A DNA stretch of 64,000 nt, from positions 2,700,628 through 2,764,627 of the forward strand of contig RSEF01000019.1 of NCBI GenBank assembly GCA_003993805.1. The letters are read 5' to 3'. Each line of letters opens with the position of its first letter. The stretch's first letter is position 1. The notes beneath the pieces were generated by a model. The model made no database searches and was not told the DNA's origin. It saw only the letters and a list, made by a program, of their open reading frames with translations. Source of the DNA: Himantopus leucocephalus (taxonomy: Eukaryota > Chordata > Aves > Charadriiformes > Recurvirostridae). The position numbers and the translations under genes are program-made. Of this stretch, positions 52,038 to 64,000 are shown piece after piece.

Positions 52038-52146
52038 GTGGGGGGCCGGGGGGGCCCGGCCGGGGCAGGCTGCAGGCACGGGGCGACCGCCGGACAACAA
52101 AGGCAACAACAGCAACGAGAGGAGGAGGAGTGGTTTTTTTCCTCTC

Positions 52147-52150
<4 letters not shown>

Positions 52151-52185
<35 letters not shown>

Positions 52186-52208
52186 NNCTTTTTTTTTTTT
52201 TTTTTTTT
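52151..52208. repeat. Poly-T tract containing two Ns
   Basis: Thirty-five T residues, then NN (52186-52187), one C and about twenty more T residues. Length and continuity are unresolved. It marks the downstream edge of the CpG island. Confidence 0.95.
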
Positions 52209-54829
52209 CTGGTTGTTGTTCCTTGCAGCACTTACTGAAGGAGCGAATCGTCCACACGCGTGTTTGTTTTAAAAGGTGCTTTTTCAATGCTGCCAAATTG
52301 GAGGAGGATGAGGGGCAATGCAAGCCTTGCACTTAGTTCTCTTTAAAAATTGTGGTATTGAGTAATATGGATTGTGATAGCTTTCGGGGAAAAAAAAAAA
52401 AAGAAAAACGTAGTGGAAAGCACTGTGAGAATTTTTTTTATTTTTTTAGGGGGAGGAAAAAAAATACTCTGGCTGGTTTATGGAATGTATATAAGCTGCC
52501 TAGGCCTTTTGCAGCAAAACAACTTGAATTGCAATTGCATATTCTTATGTCTTTACTTAGCTTGTTGACTTTGTTGCTCTATTCAGAAAGAGGAATGGGA
52601 ATGTAAATAACACAACTCAAACTCTTCTTGTTTTTCCAGCCTGATAATTAGTATTTCAGTTTTCTCCCCAGGTTCATCTCGGATAGCATTCTTGTATGAA
52701 GGTGGGAAAATTTCTTTGGCAGTAGGAAAACAATAAATAGATAATAAATTTGCTTTTTATTTCTTAAATTGTTTTTATTCCAAGCTGTAATTCAATCCTC
52801 TCTCTGCGATAATGCTTACGGATGAATGGACCTATTTGTGGTGTAATTTGATTACAGTCCCTTATCTTACAGTTAAACTTCATGCATTGAAATTTCACTC
52901 TGATTTGGGGCTCATCCCATTTGACTCACCACTAACGTTGTTTGCAGTGTAAAGTATATCAGCACCTTGTTTACTGCTGTCCCTAAATACTCAACAGGGC
53001 ATTAAAGGCTCTTCAGTCTTAAATTTCTATTTTTAATGTGTTGTTTCATTATAATTGAAAGTGGTTGCTGATTTTTTTGAAGGGGTTGTTGTTCCCCCTC
53101 CCATGCTTAAAATGTCACTGTTAACGTCAACAGTGAAATCTTTAAATCTGTCACTCCTAATGTATACACTGGGTTTTGGTGGTTTTTTCTTTTTTTCCTT
53201 TTTCTTTTTTTAAGTTCAGGGATGGTCCTCTTGTCTTTTTGGTTCATGCTGCATATCACATCTTCAACATTAGAGAGCTGTGAAAGGGTTAGGACAGTAA
53301 GATAAGCCCTTTGGGGTGTGATACTTTGTCCTGCAAGGACAAGGTGTAGCACTTGACAGTTTGGTATTGCCTCTGGGTGTCTGGCCCTTTCCATCCACAG
53401 TATCAATAATCTTTCCCTAGCTTTCATGGAATCTCACTGGTCAGGAACACAAAGCTGTTTGTGGAAAGGTTTGTTGGCATGGGAAACTTCTGTATGTTTC
53501 CCTTTGGTTTGTTTGTTGATTTTGCAGACAGTAGAGATGCAGGGGAGAGAAGGGGAAGCTTGTTTGTCTCATTCTTAAAACTTTCAGTACGGAAACATTG
53601 TTTTCTCCTGTGTGCGTTTTACATGCCTGGAGGTGAACAAGGTCCTTACCCCACAGATCTTCTGCTCCGAACACCATATACATGAGGAAGGTGAGGGTCT
53701 CTGGAAGATGTAACTCCATAAATTTATGAACGCGCTGTTTCTTTTTCCTCCTCCTTTAAGAAGTGGATGTGCTCAGGAGACAACAACTTTTTATATGGGT
53801 GCAAGACAAATCTCCCTTCCCAACCACCCCATCTGAAAAGAACGACTTGGGGGGTGAAAGGGGAAGGTGGCCTACATCCCTGCTAATCTTTTCTGATGAG
53901 ATAGCGAAGATGCCAGTTACTACGTTTTTACCAGTGAGACCTTAAACAGGGTTTTTACCTGTGCTGCAAGGCTGCCAGTAAGAAATAATGCTTTGTGGGA
54001 CAGATGTGATCCAGAGAAGTGGCAATAACATCATCAGTATCTTTGTTAGTCATGCAAGAAACTACAATTTTTACATAGGCTCTTCAGAGAAGTGATCTGG
54101 AGGGAGTATTAGAGTCTCTTTCGTGTTCTCATACACCAGGGAAAAGGGCTGGAACAATTTTTTTAAATCTTATACGTTTTTCTTAATCCTCTTGGGAAGG
54201 AAAAGTAACAAATCTCCCTCTTTTTATTTGGCCTTTTGCCACTTTCAGTCTGCCCTTGTTCATGACATGAGTCTTTTAATTTAGCTTCTGTTACAATAGC
54301 AGTATTTTTTTGAACAAAGAACAGCAATTTTGGAACTATTCCGATGGCCAGAAGCAAGAAAGCAGTTAACGAGGTGAAGAGGGGAGACCAGTAGTGAATA
54401 AAATGGTGGGCTGAACTGAGCTGAAAGAAAAACGCTATTAATCATAACTTTAAGTTAGGCCTGAGGTATTTTATGTAAAGTTGCATTAAGACAGGTAGTC
54501 CAGAAATAAATAATAGCAAAACTCTTAAGCAGTTACACTGACCAATGTGCTCTTGTGTAAGTGGAGACGTATTGATTTCAACTGAGCTCTGCCAGGCACC
54601 CTAGTGGAGGATCAGATCCGTGTAATTTTTAGTTGCATGCTGAAGATTTGCAAATGTCTAATCTTTTTGCTCTTGCTGTCATCATTATCCTAGTGTGTTT
54701 TACTGATAGCATTGTGTCTGTGTTTGGCTTGAGAGTTCCTTGGTGCCAAGGATCTTCACCTATTCAGAAGGTGTGCCGTGTTTTTATGTATGTAAATATA
54801 ACAACTGTGCCTGGTTTTAACATTGCGTC
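52209..54829. other. Noncoding DNA, possibly first-intron sequence
   Basis: AT-rich unique sequence with homopolymer runs (52,389-52,401; 53,184-53,213). A textbook-like acceptor (tttctttttcctcctcctttaag) ends at about 53,760, but the open frame after it lacks a convincing donor or family similarity, so I do not call an exon. Confidence 0.45.
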
Positions 54830-54905
54830 CGTTTTCTTTTGTATGTGCCTCTGTAAATGTTAGTTCTCTGGGGCAGAGAACCGTGCTCATCTGTAAACTC
54901 CTGCC
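54830..54905 (+). repeat. Possible ancient CR1/L3-like 3' tail
   Basis: cctctgtaaatgttagttctc and then tggggcagagaaccgtgctcatctgt resembles the 'gtaagctctctggggcagggaccgtctc' segment common near the 3' end of old amniote CR1/L3-type LINEs. Only about 45 bases agree, so it is a relic call made by eye. Confidence 0.35.
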
Positions 54906-57900
54906 TTCAGCTCCCTTTGTGCTCCAAAAAGAACAGCTTCACTCCCACCAAAATTAAGTGTCTCCGCTTCCTTGGTCAGAGTTAAACCATCTCCTGCTAT
55001 TGGGTGATGTGCCACAAGTAATCTGCTTGAGGACTTGATAAATGTGCTGCTACATTCCTGTCTTCATTTTTTTTTTCCTAATTGCAAAATATTTTTAACT
55101 GCCTCTCCTTTTACTGCATAGGAATTAATCTGAATGGAGGGGGAGGAAGAACAGTCTTGGATAATGCTCGCACTGAGCCACCAGTGCGTGCAATACGGAG
55201 AAGAAGGTGAAGCCTGACCTTGTCTTTTGAGTGTGTATAAAAATATATGGAGAGTTTAAGTCCTGGAGAATAAAGTGGGGTCAGGGTACTTCCAAGCACT
55301 GTATCTGTATAATGTAATTAGCCTGGTTTCTGGGTAATGCTTTGGTAGACCCTTGAACATCTGGAGTCAATGAATTAACAAGTAGCCTTTCCTCTCTCTG
55401 TTCCGGTACCTAATATAAAGATTTGGTGGTAAACAGTGAAATAAAGTAGTTGAGGGAGAAAGGTATTATTTAAATTTGAATACTATTAAGTTGTAACTGG
55501 GATGAAGTTGAGAGGTTAGTTTGTTCACAGGACTGGGTGGTTGAAATAATTGTAGGTCATGTGTCTAGCATAACAGATTTTAAAATCTCTGAGTTTTCTG
55601 ATACTGTTTAGTTTGAGATGGTCATTATTTCAGTGTGCTGAAGAGAAGGAACAAGTTTTGCACGTATAAAGGATGAGACCTTGCTCACAGTGTTTAAGGC
55701 AGTCATTTCAAATGCATCTTTCAGTCTAGTTTCTTTTCCAAGATATGATGCCTTCTTCTAGAGGTGCAGTTTGTGTATATTGGTGACTTGAGGCAGAATA
55801 ACAGGCACTTTGCAAGCTTGCAGTTTTGGCACTAAATACAGAAGGCTGGCCATGCGAGTGGGATGCTTCCCAGAGAAGCTGGATAGGGTGGAAGAGCCAG
55901 GCTGGGCTCTGCCCCATGTGTGATGCTGTTTGTCATGCAGCCTCTACAATGGGATGCTCAGTGGTAGGAGGTATTCTTAGAGTGAAGAGGTACTTAAAAA
56001 TATTAATTGTAATAAAAATGTAGCAAGAAGTAAACAATGATAAACTGTACAGAATAAGATGGATTTTCTTTGGTCTTTGAACAAAAAGTGAAACTAGGTT
56101 TGTTAGCTTTGCTCAGTTTGTGGTGGTATTTTTGGTAATCTATCCATTTTGCTTAGTAATAGTTGACACTTCTACTTATGAACAGTGTGTTGTTGCTATT
56201 AATGTAAGTGTTTCTCATTCCCTGATCACTTGTTTACCGTCTAGGTGTCCTGAAATTGGAGATACTGTAATAAAAAGGTCTGGTTTGGATTTCAGAGCAT
56301 AATAGGACAAACAAGCGCTTAACATGTGTCTATGCATCACTTGAGGACATTCAAGAGTTCAGTAGTCTGTTTCCTTTGGTATGAACTCAGACAAATGTCA
56401 TTTATGCCTTTACATGAAATACAGATTGGCCTGCAACATCGAGTAATCATCTGGCAAGGCAAGTTACTCCTGTTGTTAAAACCTCCCCTCCCGCCTTCGC
56501 TTCTGCCATCCTGTATGTCCTAGGAAGACCACTGAATGAAAGGCTTTTGCAAGTTATAAGACTGTTTATTCATCTAAAGCAAGTTGCCAGGGTGCTTGTG
56601 TTTTCTTTCGGTGTGGCAAAGACTCCCAAATGTCTTGATTTTTTTATTTTATTTTTTTTTCTGGGGGTGTATGTGTGTGTGATATCTGAGGTTTGGGGAC
56701 TTCTTTTTTGGTCTGACTTGGTGACCATCTGTTACAGTAGGACCAAGCACTAATGTCCAGACACCACAGGAGGCTGGAGTGATGGGAAGCCTCATAGCTA
56801 AAGCTGCCTGTCCTTCCCCAAAGCACTTTGCCTTCTTGTTTGCATCACCATGTGCACGTATGGTGCTGACTGGTGGATATTCAAGATGAGTAAGAGCTAG
56901 TGAGAATCAGATAAATGAGAAGGTGAGAGAATAGAAGTTACTTGTTTGGGCTAACGAAGGACATAAGCCCTTTAATTGCAAATGTCATCAATTTGTGTTC
57001 AGGGCTGCTGGGTGTTTCAGCTGCCGCTGAGCTGTGAGAACATTCTGCAGTGTTTTAATACGTTAAACCTTGGAAAGAGCAGGTTTCCTTCCTGATGGTC
57101 TCTTATTGTTTATCTACAAAGTTGTTATTATTTCCCTTTCTTTTCTGCTTCTGGCACACAGGCTGACCAGTGGGGCACTGCCTTATTTTATGTCTGTCTT
57201 TGCCTGGCAGTCCTGTCATGCGGTCCTTAGCCTACCATGTGGTCCCATCAGGCTAAGCCCGATGCCAAGTCAGAAGCTGACAGGAGTGCTTAGAAACTAA
57301 ATGAGATTCAAAAGGTGGAACAGAAGTCCTAGATCAAACCTGCAGTGTAATGCTGGGGAGCACTATGTGCTGGAGAAATGTTGGTTTAAATATTGGACGT
57401 TTTAATAGCGCTGTTTGTTTTCTTTTAAGATTTTTTTTTCTTCCTCTTGTCTGAACTGGGACATTTGCCTTTTAAATAAATAAATACCTGGCTGTAGCTT
57501 GTAATGGGCTGGTTGTTTTTCTTTATTTCCCATGCTAAAGTGTTCCCATCCATTGGCAGAGCTGTTGCATAAATGAAATGCATCATCTGGGGATAAGGTA
57601 CATCAGTGATGTAAAGGAAACAACACTGGTGCCCACTGATGTTGAGCTGAGAAATAAAAAAGAGGAAAAATATTTATCTCTTGCCATGTAACTCATTAAA
57701 GATCCCTTCAGCTGAATATTTGTTTATTACTTTCAGATGAAGGTCAATATTTAAATGAAAAACATGCCTTTTATTAGTTATTAGATGGCTCCTCCTGCAA
57801 GCTGGGTGCTCTTAAGCTTCAACAGTAGAGCAAATGGATTGCAGGTCTGTTAAGGAAAAGTATGACTATTGTGCATTTGTCATCAAGAAGGAACAGCTGA

Positions 57901-60900
57901 GTTGTTCATTAACACAATAGTTTGAATCTACAGGCTATTCCTTCCACTGGGTTATAACTTAAATTAGGCTCCATTTGATGGCTGGAACTATTTGACAATG
58001 CCTTGTTTGTGCTCTATAAATATGTAAATCTTTCCACTTAAATCTTCTTTTTTTTTTAATCTGTTGAGCACACTACCTCATTTATCTAATACACAACTCC
58101 TTAATCGTCCTGCATGTTTCAATGTTTTAATATATTTGGACAAGGGCTACAATTTCTTTTTTCAGAGGAAACAGTGCAGATTTGTTCTTTTGTTTACTGC
58201 CAACTCCAGAGTAAACTCCAGCTCTGATCTGCTGATAGCTGAAGGCTGGTAAAGGAAGAATTATACAACAGGAATGTGAGGAAATAACTCCATTCATTGC
58301 AGTTCAGAATCAACAGAGCAAAGCTTGTAAGTTGCAGTTATCATTTCAAAGTAAAGAGATCTCTCCTCCCCCTGAGCTCAGCTTGGTTTTGTGTAGCTAA
58401 CTATAAGATATATTTGTTAAGAGAGAAAACAACAGACAAAAATGTTTTATTGTGGCTCAAAAGAAATGAAGATTGATGAAGCCTATTTCGTGACTATGCA
58501 ATCCCTTGTTAAGTTTCAGACGTACTGCACAAAGTTTTACTGTGCTGACCATAGAAACAGAGAATCTGATCTCATTTTTGTGGTCCGATGTATAATAAAC
58601 ATTTTGTACTGGTTGATAAAGTTTTATTTTCACATCCAGAGAAAAGCAGTGAATGCCTAAACTTCCTCACCAACCAGAACCAACTTCCTTACTTTGGTCT
58701 GTTAAATGTGCTTTACTAGAGATTAAAATAAAAAGCTTACTTCTGAACTGCAACCTGCTTTAGAAGGCTTACAGCAGTGATGCTGAGATATCAGAGTTGC
58801 TATTTAGCACAAAGTTGGCACATGGAAAAGAGAAGCGGTGAGTTTGCTTGGTGGCAGCAAACCATTTGTTAATCTTTTGGGGACTTCTGAGGTACGCTTT
58901 TGTGGGGATGTCTCAGTAGGCAAAGTGGTTTCTTTCAGACCATTGCGGTCCAATTAAGTTTCATTAACGTGATGGAATAGATGTTTTTAAGATACTTGTG
59001 CTACTTGTTGGCCAGTAGTTGTGGGGAGATGTAGGCTGTTACTGGTGGTAGGCTGTGCTTGACACAAATTTTTCCAATACAAATTGTTTATACAGTAGGA
59101 ACTCAATGCTCTTTTAAGTGTGAATGTGTCTTGGATCAGGATGTAACTGTAAAGGAAAAGTTCATTTTCTTTGCCTGCAAAGTTTTAGTGTCCTTGTTAC
59201 AGAGGATAATAGAGATGTCATAAGGTGTTGCAAGCTACACCACTTAAGTTTAGAGTAAGATGAGGCCTTAAGTCTTATGTAAAGTAGTCAAATAGGCGAA
59301 TTTCAAAAAAATGTGATACTGGGGGAATTTCTAAAGCTGGAAGGGGAAAATTTACAAGGTTTGACATGGATAGAACAGTTAAAATGTAGGTGTGACTCTC
59401 CCTGTCTTTTTCTGTTCAGGCTTTTTAGAAATGTTATGTGTCAGAGAATCCCGGTGATGATATGCACTGGTTTTAGCGATACCTGAATATTTATCCTAGT
59501 TCTGTGGTTAAAAGATCAGTATTCAATCCTTTATTTTGCCACAGATGTATCCTGTTTTACAGGGCGAGTTGGTTGAAGTTGACAAGTCAGAGACCTTGAC
59601 TGAAATGGCCCTTGTTAATCTTGTTTAACATTTGTAGCTTTTATTTCTTTTCCTGAAGAAAGATTGACGCTTCTCTTGATAACCTGTAAGGCAGTCACTT
59701 GCAAATAGATGTAGTCTTGGCAAAAAGAAAAAAAGGTTGTTCTTAATAATGAGAAGGTTATACTCTGTATGCATCTAAGCAGCTGTATACGTTTACATAG
59801 ATTTACTTAGTCTTTATGCTTTTTTTGAAAATGATGGATGACTTATTACATGATTAATCTTTCAGTTGTGATCTTTTTCAAGCTGCTTTTGGGTAGAAAT
59901 CGGAGTTTGATTGTAACATGGAAAACAAACATTTTTATTTGCTGTTTTTAAACTAAAAAGCAGTGTTAAATGTGCTGAGTATTTAGGAAAAAATATCTCA
60001 GCCTATTTTGTGTTTATAACTGAGGAATGTAATGTGACCTGTACTAAACAAACGAAACTGATGGTGGCTTGAGCCTGTGCTTGTCAAGGCATTGGTGCTA
60101 GTAGATCTCAGCCTCCCACACCTACTTCTTGTTTGCAGACTGGAAGAAAAAAAAAGTTTACTTGCTTTTTCAGTTCCTAATTTGTTTCTCAACCTGGAAC
60201 TAAACTGAGTAGTTTGAAATGAGGAAAATATTCTCCCTTCTTGCCGAAGATGCTGTTGCTGTCAAAATCTGTCTTATTGCGTAAATGGACTGGTTCCAGT
60301 TGCTTTGTCACTGACTTCTCCTCAATTGACTTGTTTAATTTGCTTTGGAGTTTCAGCAGCAAACATACTTCTTTTAATAATTGTTGCTTAAATTATCTTA
60401 TTTACACCTAAGATGCCATCAGTCTAAAAATTATTTCAGATGTCTTTAAATCAGAGTAGGTAATGTTAAAATAAAATTGTGCTTTTAATTGTTTTCACAT
60501 TCAAACTACTTGGTTGCAAAAGGGAAATGTTAGAATTAACCTGTCTCTCGCCACTGTGGGGATAAACGTAGGACAGTTTATGATATACTGAGATTATGTG
60601 TTTTGAGTTGCATGTTATTACCCATTTGGAGTTTTCATAAGCCAAGCAGAGTTTTAATGTGCGTGGCTTGTTTGCATCTGCTGAGCTAGCAAGGTTTGAA
60701 ATCATACGCTTGTGGCTCATTCTCTCCTGAGCTTACTGCAGGTTTTAGACTAGTTAGTGAATGGTTTTCTGTGGTGAGTGGTGGGACTGTGTGTTTTGCA
60801 ATATTTCCCTTTACGAACTAAGGGGACACAAATTGAGATAGATTATTGTTTTTGTTAAGAAGTCTTTTTCAGGCAAAACTCAGCAGTGTAGACAGTCTAT

Positions 60901-61419
60901 AGCAATTTCTATGCAAATGAAATTAATACATTATTCTGGAAAATGAAATGGATTTGAGTTACCTGCATTGCAGGCAAGGTAATAGTAGTTACAAATGTAC
61001 AAAACAACTCAATTCCTAAAGAACAGAGCATAATTTTTGACACAGAATTTTTCTTTAAGTGGTTGCTTTCTTTTTGGTATTTCTGGCATACAGGTGTAAC
61101 AGTATTTTGATGACTGCCAGGAACCACTTTGCTGGACCATTATAATTTTGACTAAGCGCAGAAGAGATTAGCAAGAATTCAGCTTGACCAAAGCAGGCTT
61201 TACGATTTTCTGGAGGGGAACGATGGAGAGGGAGAGAAACAGAAGATAACAAAGCACAGGGTTGGCCTGATGAATGAGCGTGGATGTCTCATAACTACAT
61301 GGGAACCTCACACAGGACTTTGACAGTTAATGCTATAGTGGAGCCTTAACCTTTTTGTCTTGTTTTCAGTTTAAGCGTGGTACCATGCTGTCATTACAAA
61401 ATTAGAAAATGGCAAGTCT
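54906..61419. other. Noncoding DNA, no gene seen
   Basis: AT-rich, largely unique. Contains an impure GT run at 56,667-56,681, T-runs at 56,640-56,660 and an AT-rich block at 57,640-57,790 with the look of a conserved noncoding element (see findings). No supported exon or named transposon. Confidence 0.5.
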
Positions 61420-61570
61420 TCACAGAATGGCTGAGGTCGAGAAGGATCTCTGAAGATCATCTAGCCCAGCCCCCCCAGCTCAAGGCAGAGTCAACTAGAG
61501 CAGGTTGCTCAGGATTTTGTTCACTTGGATCTTGTACCTAAAGCCCTGCATGGAGCTTTGCTCTCTTCTG
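61420..61570 (-). mobile_element. CR1 LINE, 3'-terminal fragment
   Basis: cacagaatggctgaggtcgag begins a block that continues gatcatctag, cccagcccccc and agagcaggttgctcagga, the complement of the 3' end of avian CR1 LINEs. The cacagaat at the left edge is the reverse complement of one copy of the attctgtg-type octamer that ends CR1 elements, so the insertion lies on the minus strand with its 3' end at about 61,421. The similarity fades by about 61,570, so the copy is heavily 5'-truncated, as is usual for CR1. It carries no coding capacity. Confidence 0.85.
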
Positions 61571-61791
61571 TGTTAACATGTTGTTGACCTTGTCGACATT
61601 GTAACGCTTTGCTCCATTTGGCATTACCTTCCGCATAGTATTATAATGCGTGATTTAATGTCTCATTTAAACAGGACAAAGTGGTTTTTGAACTTAAGAG
61701 TGAGACTGTACAACCTCTGTTTTGGAGAGGACTGTTGATATGGATGAGAAACTGTCTACTGCAGTAATTTATTGGTCCTTTATGCTTCTTT
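61571..61791. other. Noncoding DNA, nothing recognised
   Basis: AT-rich unique sequence between the CR1 fragment and a small tandem duplication. Confidence 0.5.
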
Positions 61792-61852
61792 GTGAGCATT
61801 TCGTGTGAAATTTACTTATTGTGAATATTTCATGTGAAATTTACAACTTATT
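61792..61852. repeat. Imperfect tandem pair of a 29/32-bp unit
   Basis: Two adjacent units (61792-61820 and 61821-61852) share gtga.atttc.tgtgaaattta and both end cttatt. The second has a three-base insertion and two transitions. Confidence 0.85.
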
Positions 61853-64000
61853 GGCTGTAAACTGTGAAAAACTAGCTGAAGTTAGAGCAGCCTTGAGGCT
61901 TAAACTAGAAGCCAAAAAATTCCATAGCTGGGTAAGAGCAAAGCTTGCCTTGGGAAAGGGCATGTACTGGCTTCTGTATCAATGAAGACAGCTGAATCAC
62001 AAATTTGTAGTGGTGTTAGATGCATGTACAAGACTAATGAAGCTACTTCTACCCAAGCCCTCTACACGTGAGTTTTATTTATGTCCTTGTTGTAAGTAAG
62101 GGAGAGTATTAAAATGATAAGTCTAAATGTTACTTGGTTTGACTTTAATGTACATTATTGTGTGGTGGATGCCCTGCAGTAAAAGTTGTGCTTTGGTTTT
62201 TGTACAGTTTCTGAAATCCTACTGTAATAGTGGTCATGCGATGAAACCACACTATAAGGAAGAGTTTTCTCTGTAGTCTTCATATTGGTATCAAGTTACT
62301 CCAAGGCCCTGCATTTCTGAGTGGTTCTCATAATTCCTGTATGTACAGTCATTTTGTTGGCTTTATGCCTTGTCACATTACCCATCACAGTGCTGTAATC
62401 CGGGGGCTGCTGAGGCTTGACCCCAGGACAAGTGCTCTGTGTTTGTGTGTAGGGAAAGTCTTGTGTCTGAGGAAGGCTAAAAGTCTCCAAGGGAAGGGCT
62501 GGTGCCGAATCACTGAGCTATCCCCTGGTAGCTCTTATGCTGTGACAGGCCAGAAATACTTTTCATTTGCACAGGAGTGTGAAATCAGCCTGGAATGACT
62601 AATGTAAAAGGACTTTGTGTGTCCTGTACCCTTTTGAATGGCTTTGTTCATTCAGATGGTGGGTGAATTGTAATCTTAGGCAATGATTTAAATATGAAAT
62701 AGTCCCAAAACAATATGGTTATCTGTTAGCTTTTAATGGTCTTGTGAAGCAGTGTGTTTTGAATGGATATCTCATTGTAAAGTTGATAATGAGCTAATTA
62801 CTGGTGGGGGAAAAAAACAGGAAAAAGGTAAAAAAAGATAAATAGTATGTGCATGTATGTGTAAAATGCTTCATGTAAGATTTGTGTCCTTTTGAGGTGT
62901 ACATGAGCATATGCTTTAAATTCATTTTCTTCTATGTGTATAGTATATCACTGAGGCTTTACACTGATACATCCTTGGCTGTTAATCCATGTTTGATAGC
63001 CTTCCATGGCATGTTATTGCTGTTTATCTCCTTTTGAGTTCCCGCTGACTGGAACATAACCATGCATTTTTCTTACAGATTTGTAGATGGCCACAGTGCT
63101 TAGAACAGATAATGCCTCTATCGTTAGGTGCAGTCTCCGTTGGCTGGGTAACTGAGGGTGTAGTTGGAGAATCATAGCAAAGCAGTTGATGAAGTTCTAA
63201 GCCCCAAGTCAACAGTTCCCATCTCTAGTGTTGTGGAAATTGCTGTTAACTTGCTGAGTGTGATCCAAGTTCAGTGGGGAGAAAAAAAAACAAACCAAAC
63301 CCCCCCACCTTTGAAGTCAAATCATTTTGGTTATGTTTATGGCACAGGCTCACAGACAGTTGCAGTAGCGCAGCTACGGGATGGTTAATTTCAGAGTTGG
63401 AGCAGAAATGATTGACTTCTTAACCTTTCTTTACTGCCCAGGAGAATGGTCAGATGATTAGATCTTGTTGTAGGGATAGAAATAATTTATTTGTAAAGGT
63501 ATGAGGTGTGTGCGAATAGCTATGGTGTTAACCCTTTTTTCAAAACTATAGGACTGGCTTATCCTCTACGTATTACTAGTATTATGTTTTGAACATTACG
63601 TTTGCTCATTTTGTGTTTTGAATTCCAACAGTAACATTTTTTTCCTTTTACTTTGGTTTGAAAAAAACTCAGTGACAGGAATAGAACAGTTCCTGGATTC
63701 AAAATAGAGTGGTACTTTTTCCTTGGCTTGTTTAAACATATTACTGATTACATATTCCTTGCAGGATCAGCACAGAGAAAAGGACAATGAAAGAATTTCA
63801 TGGTGTTCCTTAAATGAGTCTTATATAAAACAAAGTTTAAAATGAATTAGGACCTACCTTTTAAGCACTTGTCAAATGTTCTCAGAGTCAGGTTTTCTTC
63901 CCACTTAATGTTCGCTTTATATCAAATCTAATGTGAGGTACATGATAATATTTTCAGAATCACCTAAGTCCCATTTTAAAAAAAAAAAAATCGACTTAAG
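61853..64000. other. Noncoding DNA, no gene seen
   Basis: AT-rich unique sequence to the window end. A phrase agtgcttagaacag at about 63,097 resembles part of the MIR 3' region but is too short to call. An A-rich/C-rich simple patch lies at 63,282-63,308. Confidence 0.5.

Larger units (their letters stand above)
50590..52135 (+). promoter_or_regulatory. CpG island, probable gene promoter
   Basis: GC content and CpG frequency jump sharply at about 50,590 and fall at about 52,135, with a 359-bp gap and a minisatellite in the middle. The left part has a Sp1-type ggggcgg (50723-50729) next to gcgcaggcgcgc (50731-50742), one base from the NRF1 palindrome core gcgcatgcgc. The following 50,755-50,940 segment is C-rich with repeated ctccgc and looks like an untranslated leader. 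The right part (51,885-52,135) is again CpG-dense and holds a candidate start codon. The plus strand is favoured by the leader-like segment and the donor-flanked ATG, but transcription could be bidirectional. Gene identity is not recognisable. Confidence 0.7.

Noticed and set aside
53738..53945. Exon suggested by a long pyrimidine tract and ttaag acceptor near 53,760
   Set aside because: The downstream frame has no convincing donor, no family similarity and no agreement in phase with the candidate first exon at 52,037.
54588..54612. CTCF-like site (gcaccctagtgg, reverse orientation)
   Set aside because: Two mismatches at informative positions of the core; similar partial matches occur elsewhere by chance.
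59450..59490. C/D-box snoRNA candidate (ggtgatgata ... cctgaa)
   Set aside because: The C and D boxes are only about 30 nt apart, no internal C'/D' pair or terminal stem is present, and no host intron is known.
1..64000. CRISPR arrays, operons, phage or other prokaryotic systems
   Set aside because: Composition, gene sparsity, microsatellites, CR1, MIR and LTR elements all indicate vertebrate nuclear DNA; no regularly spaced repeats with unique spacers are present.

Overview
The window reads as nuclear DNA from a bird, probably one outside the chicken lineage. I see three supports. There is a 3'-end fragment of a CR1 retrotransposon at about 61.42 kb. There is a full-length solitary LTR of a familiar avian endogenous-retrovirus type at about 30.16-30.73 kb. 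Ancient amniote repeats (MIR-type SINE pieces and older CR1/L3-like tails) are thinly scattered over mostly unique, AT-rich sequence. Runs of N, single Ns inside homopolymers and a duplicated block split by one N mark it as a draft assembly. No bacterial-style gene organisation is present, and I could not recognise any protein family in any frame.

Layout: 0-11 kb is unique noncoding DNA with a likely assembly duplication (2.07-2.33 kb), a weak hAT-like fragment (7.0 kb) and a MIR relic (7.25 kb). At 11.1-11.9 kb a GC-richer patch has promoter-like character and candidate first exons on both strands; it may be a divergent promoter. From 12 to 50 kb lies a gene-poor stretch, intronic or intergenic, holding the solo LTR, two more MIR-like relics, microsatellites and short tandem duplications. 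At 50.6-52.1 kb a strong CpG island is interrupted by a 359-bp gap and carries a G-rich minisatellite of about 14 units. It contains Sp1/NRF1-like sites and a candidate ATG-bearing first exon, and is the best evidence for a gene start. From 52.2 to 64 kb the DNA is again AT-rich and unique, compatible with a long first intron, with an old CR1/L3-like relic (54.85 kb) and the CR1 fragment (61.42 kb).

The exon calls rest on splice-site grammar and composition only and are given low confidence. The open reading frames present (longest about 150 codons outside the CpG island) are about as long as chance predicts for 64 kb of such DNA, so I have not called them genes. Nothing here amounts to a clear novel system. 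The most worthwhile leads are the gap-spanning minisatellite inside the CpG island, the possible divergent promoter at 11.5 kb, and the well-preserved solo LTR.
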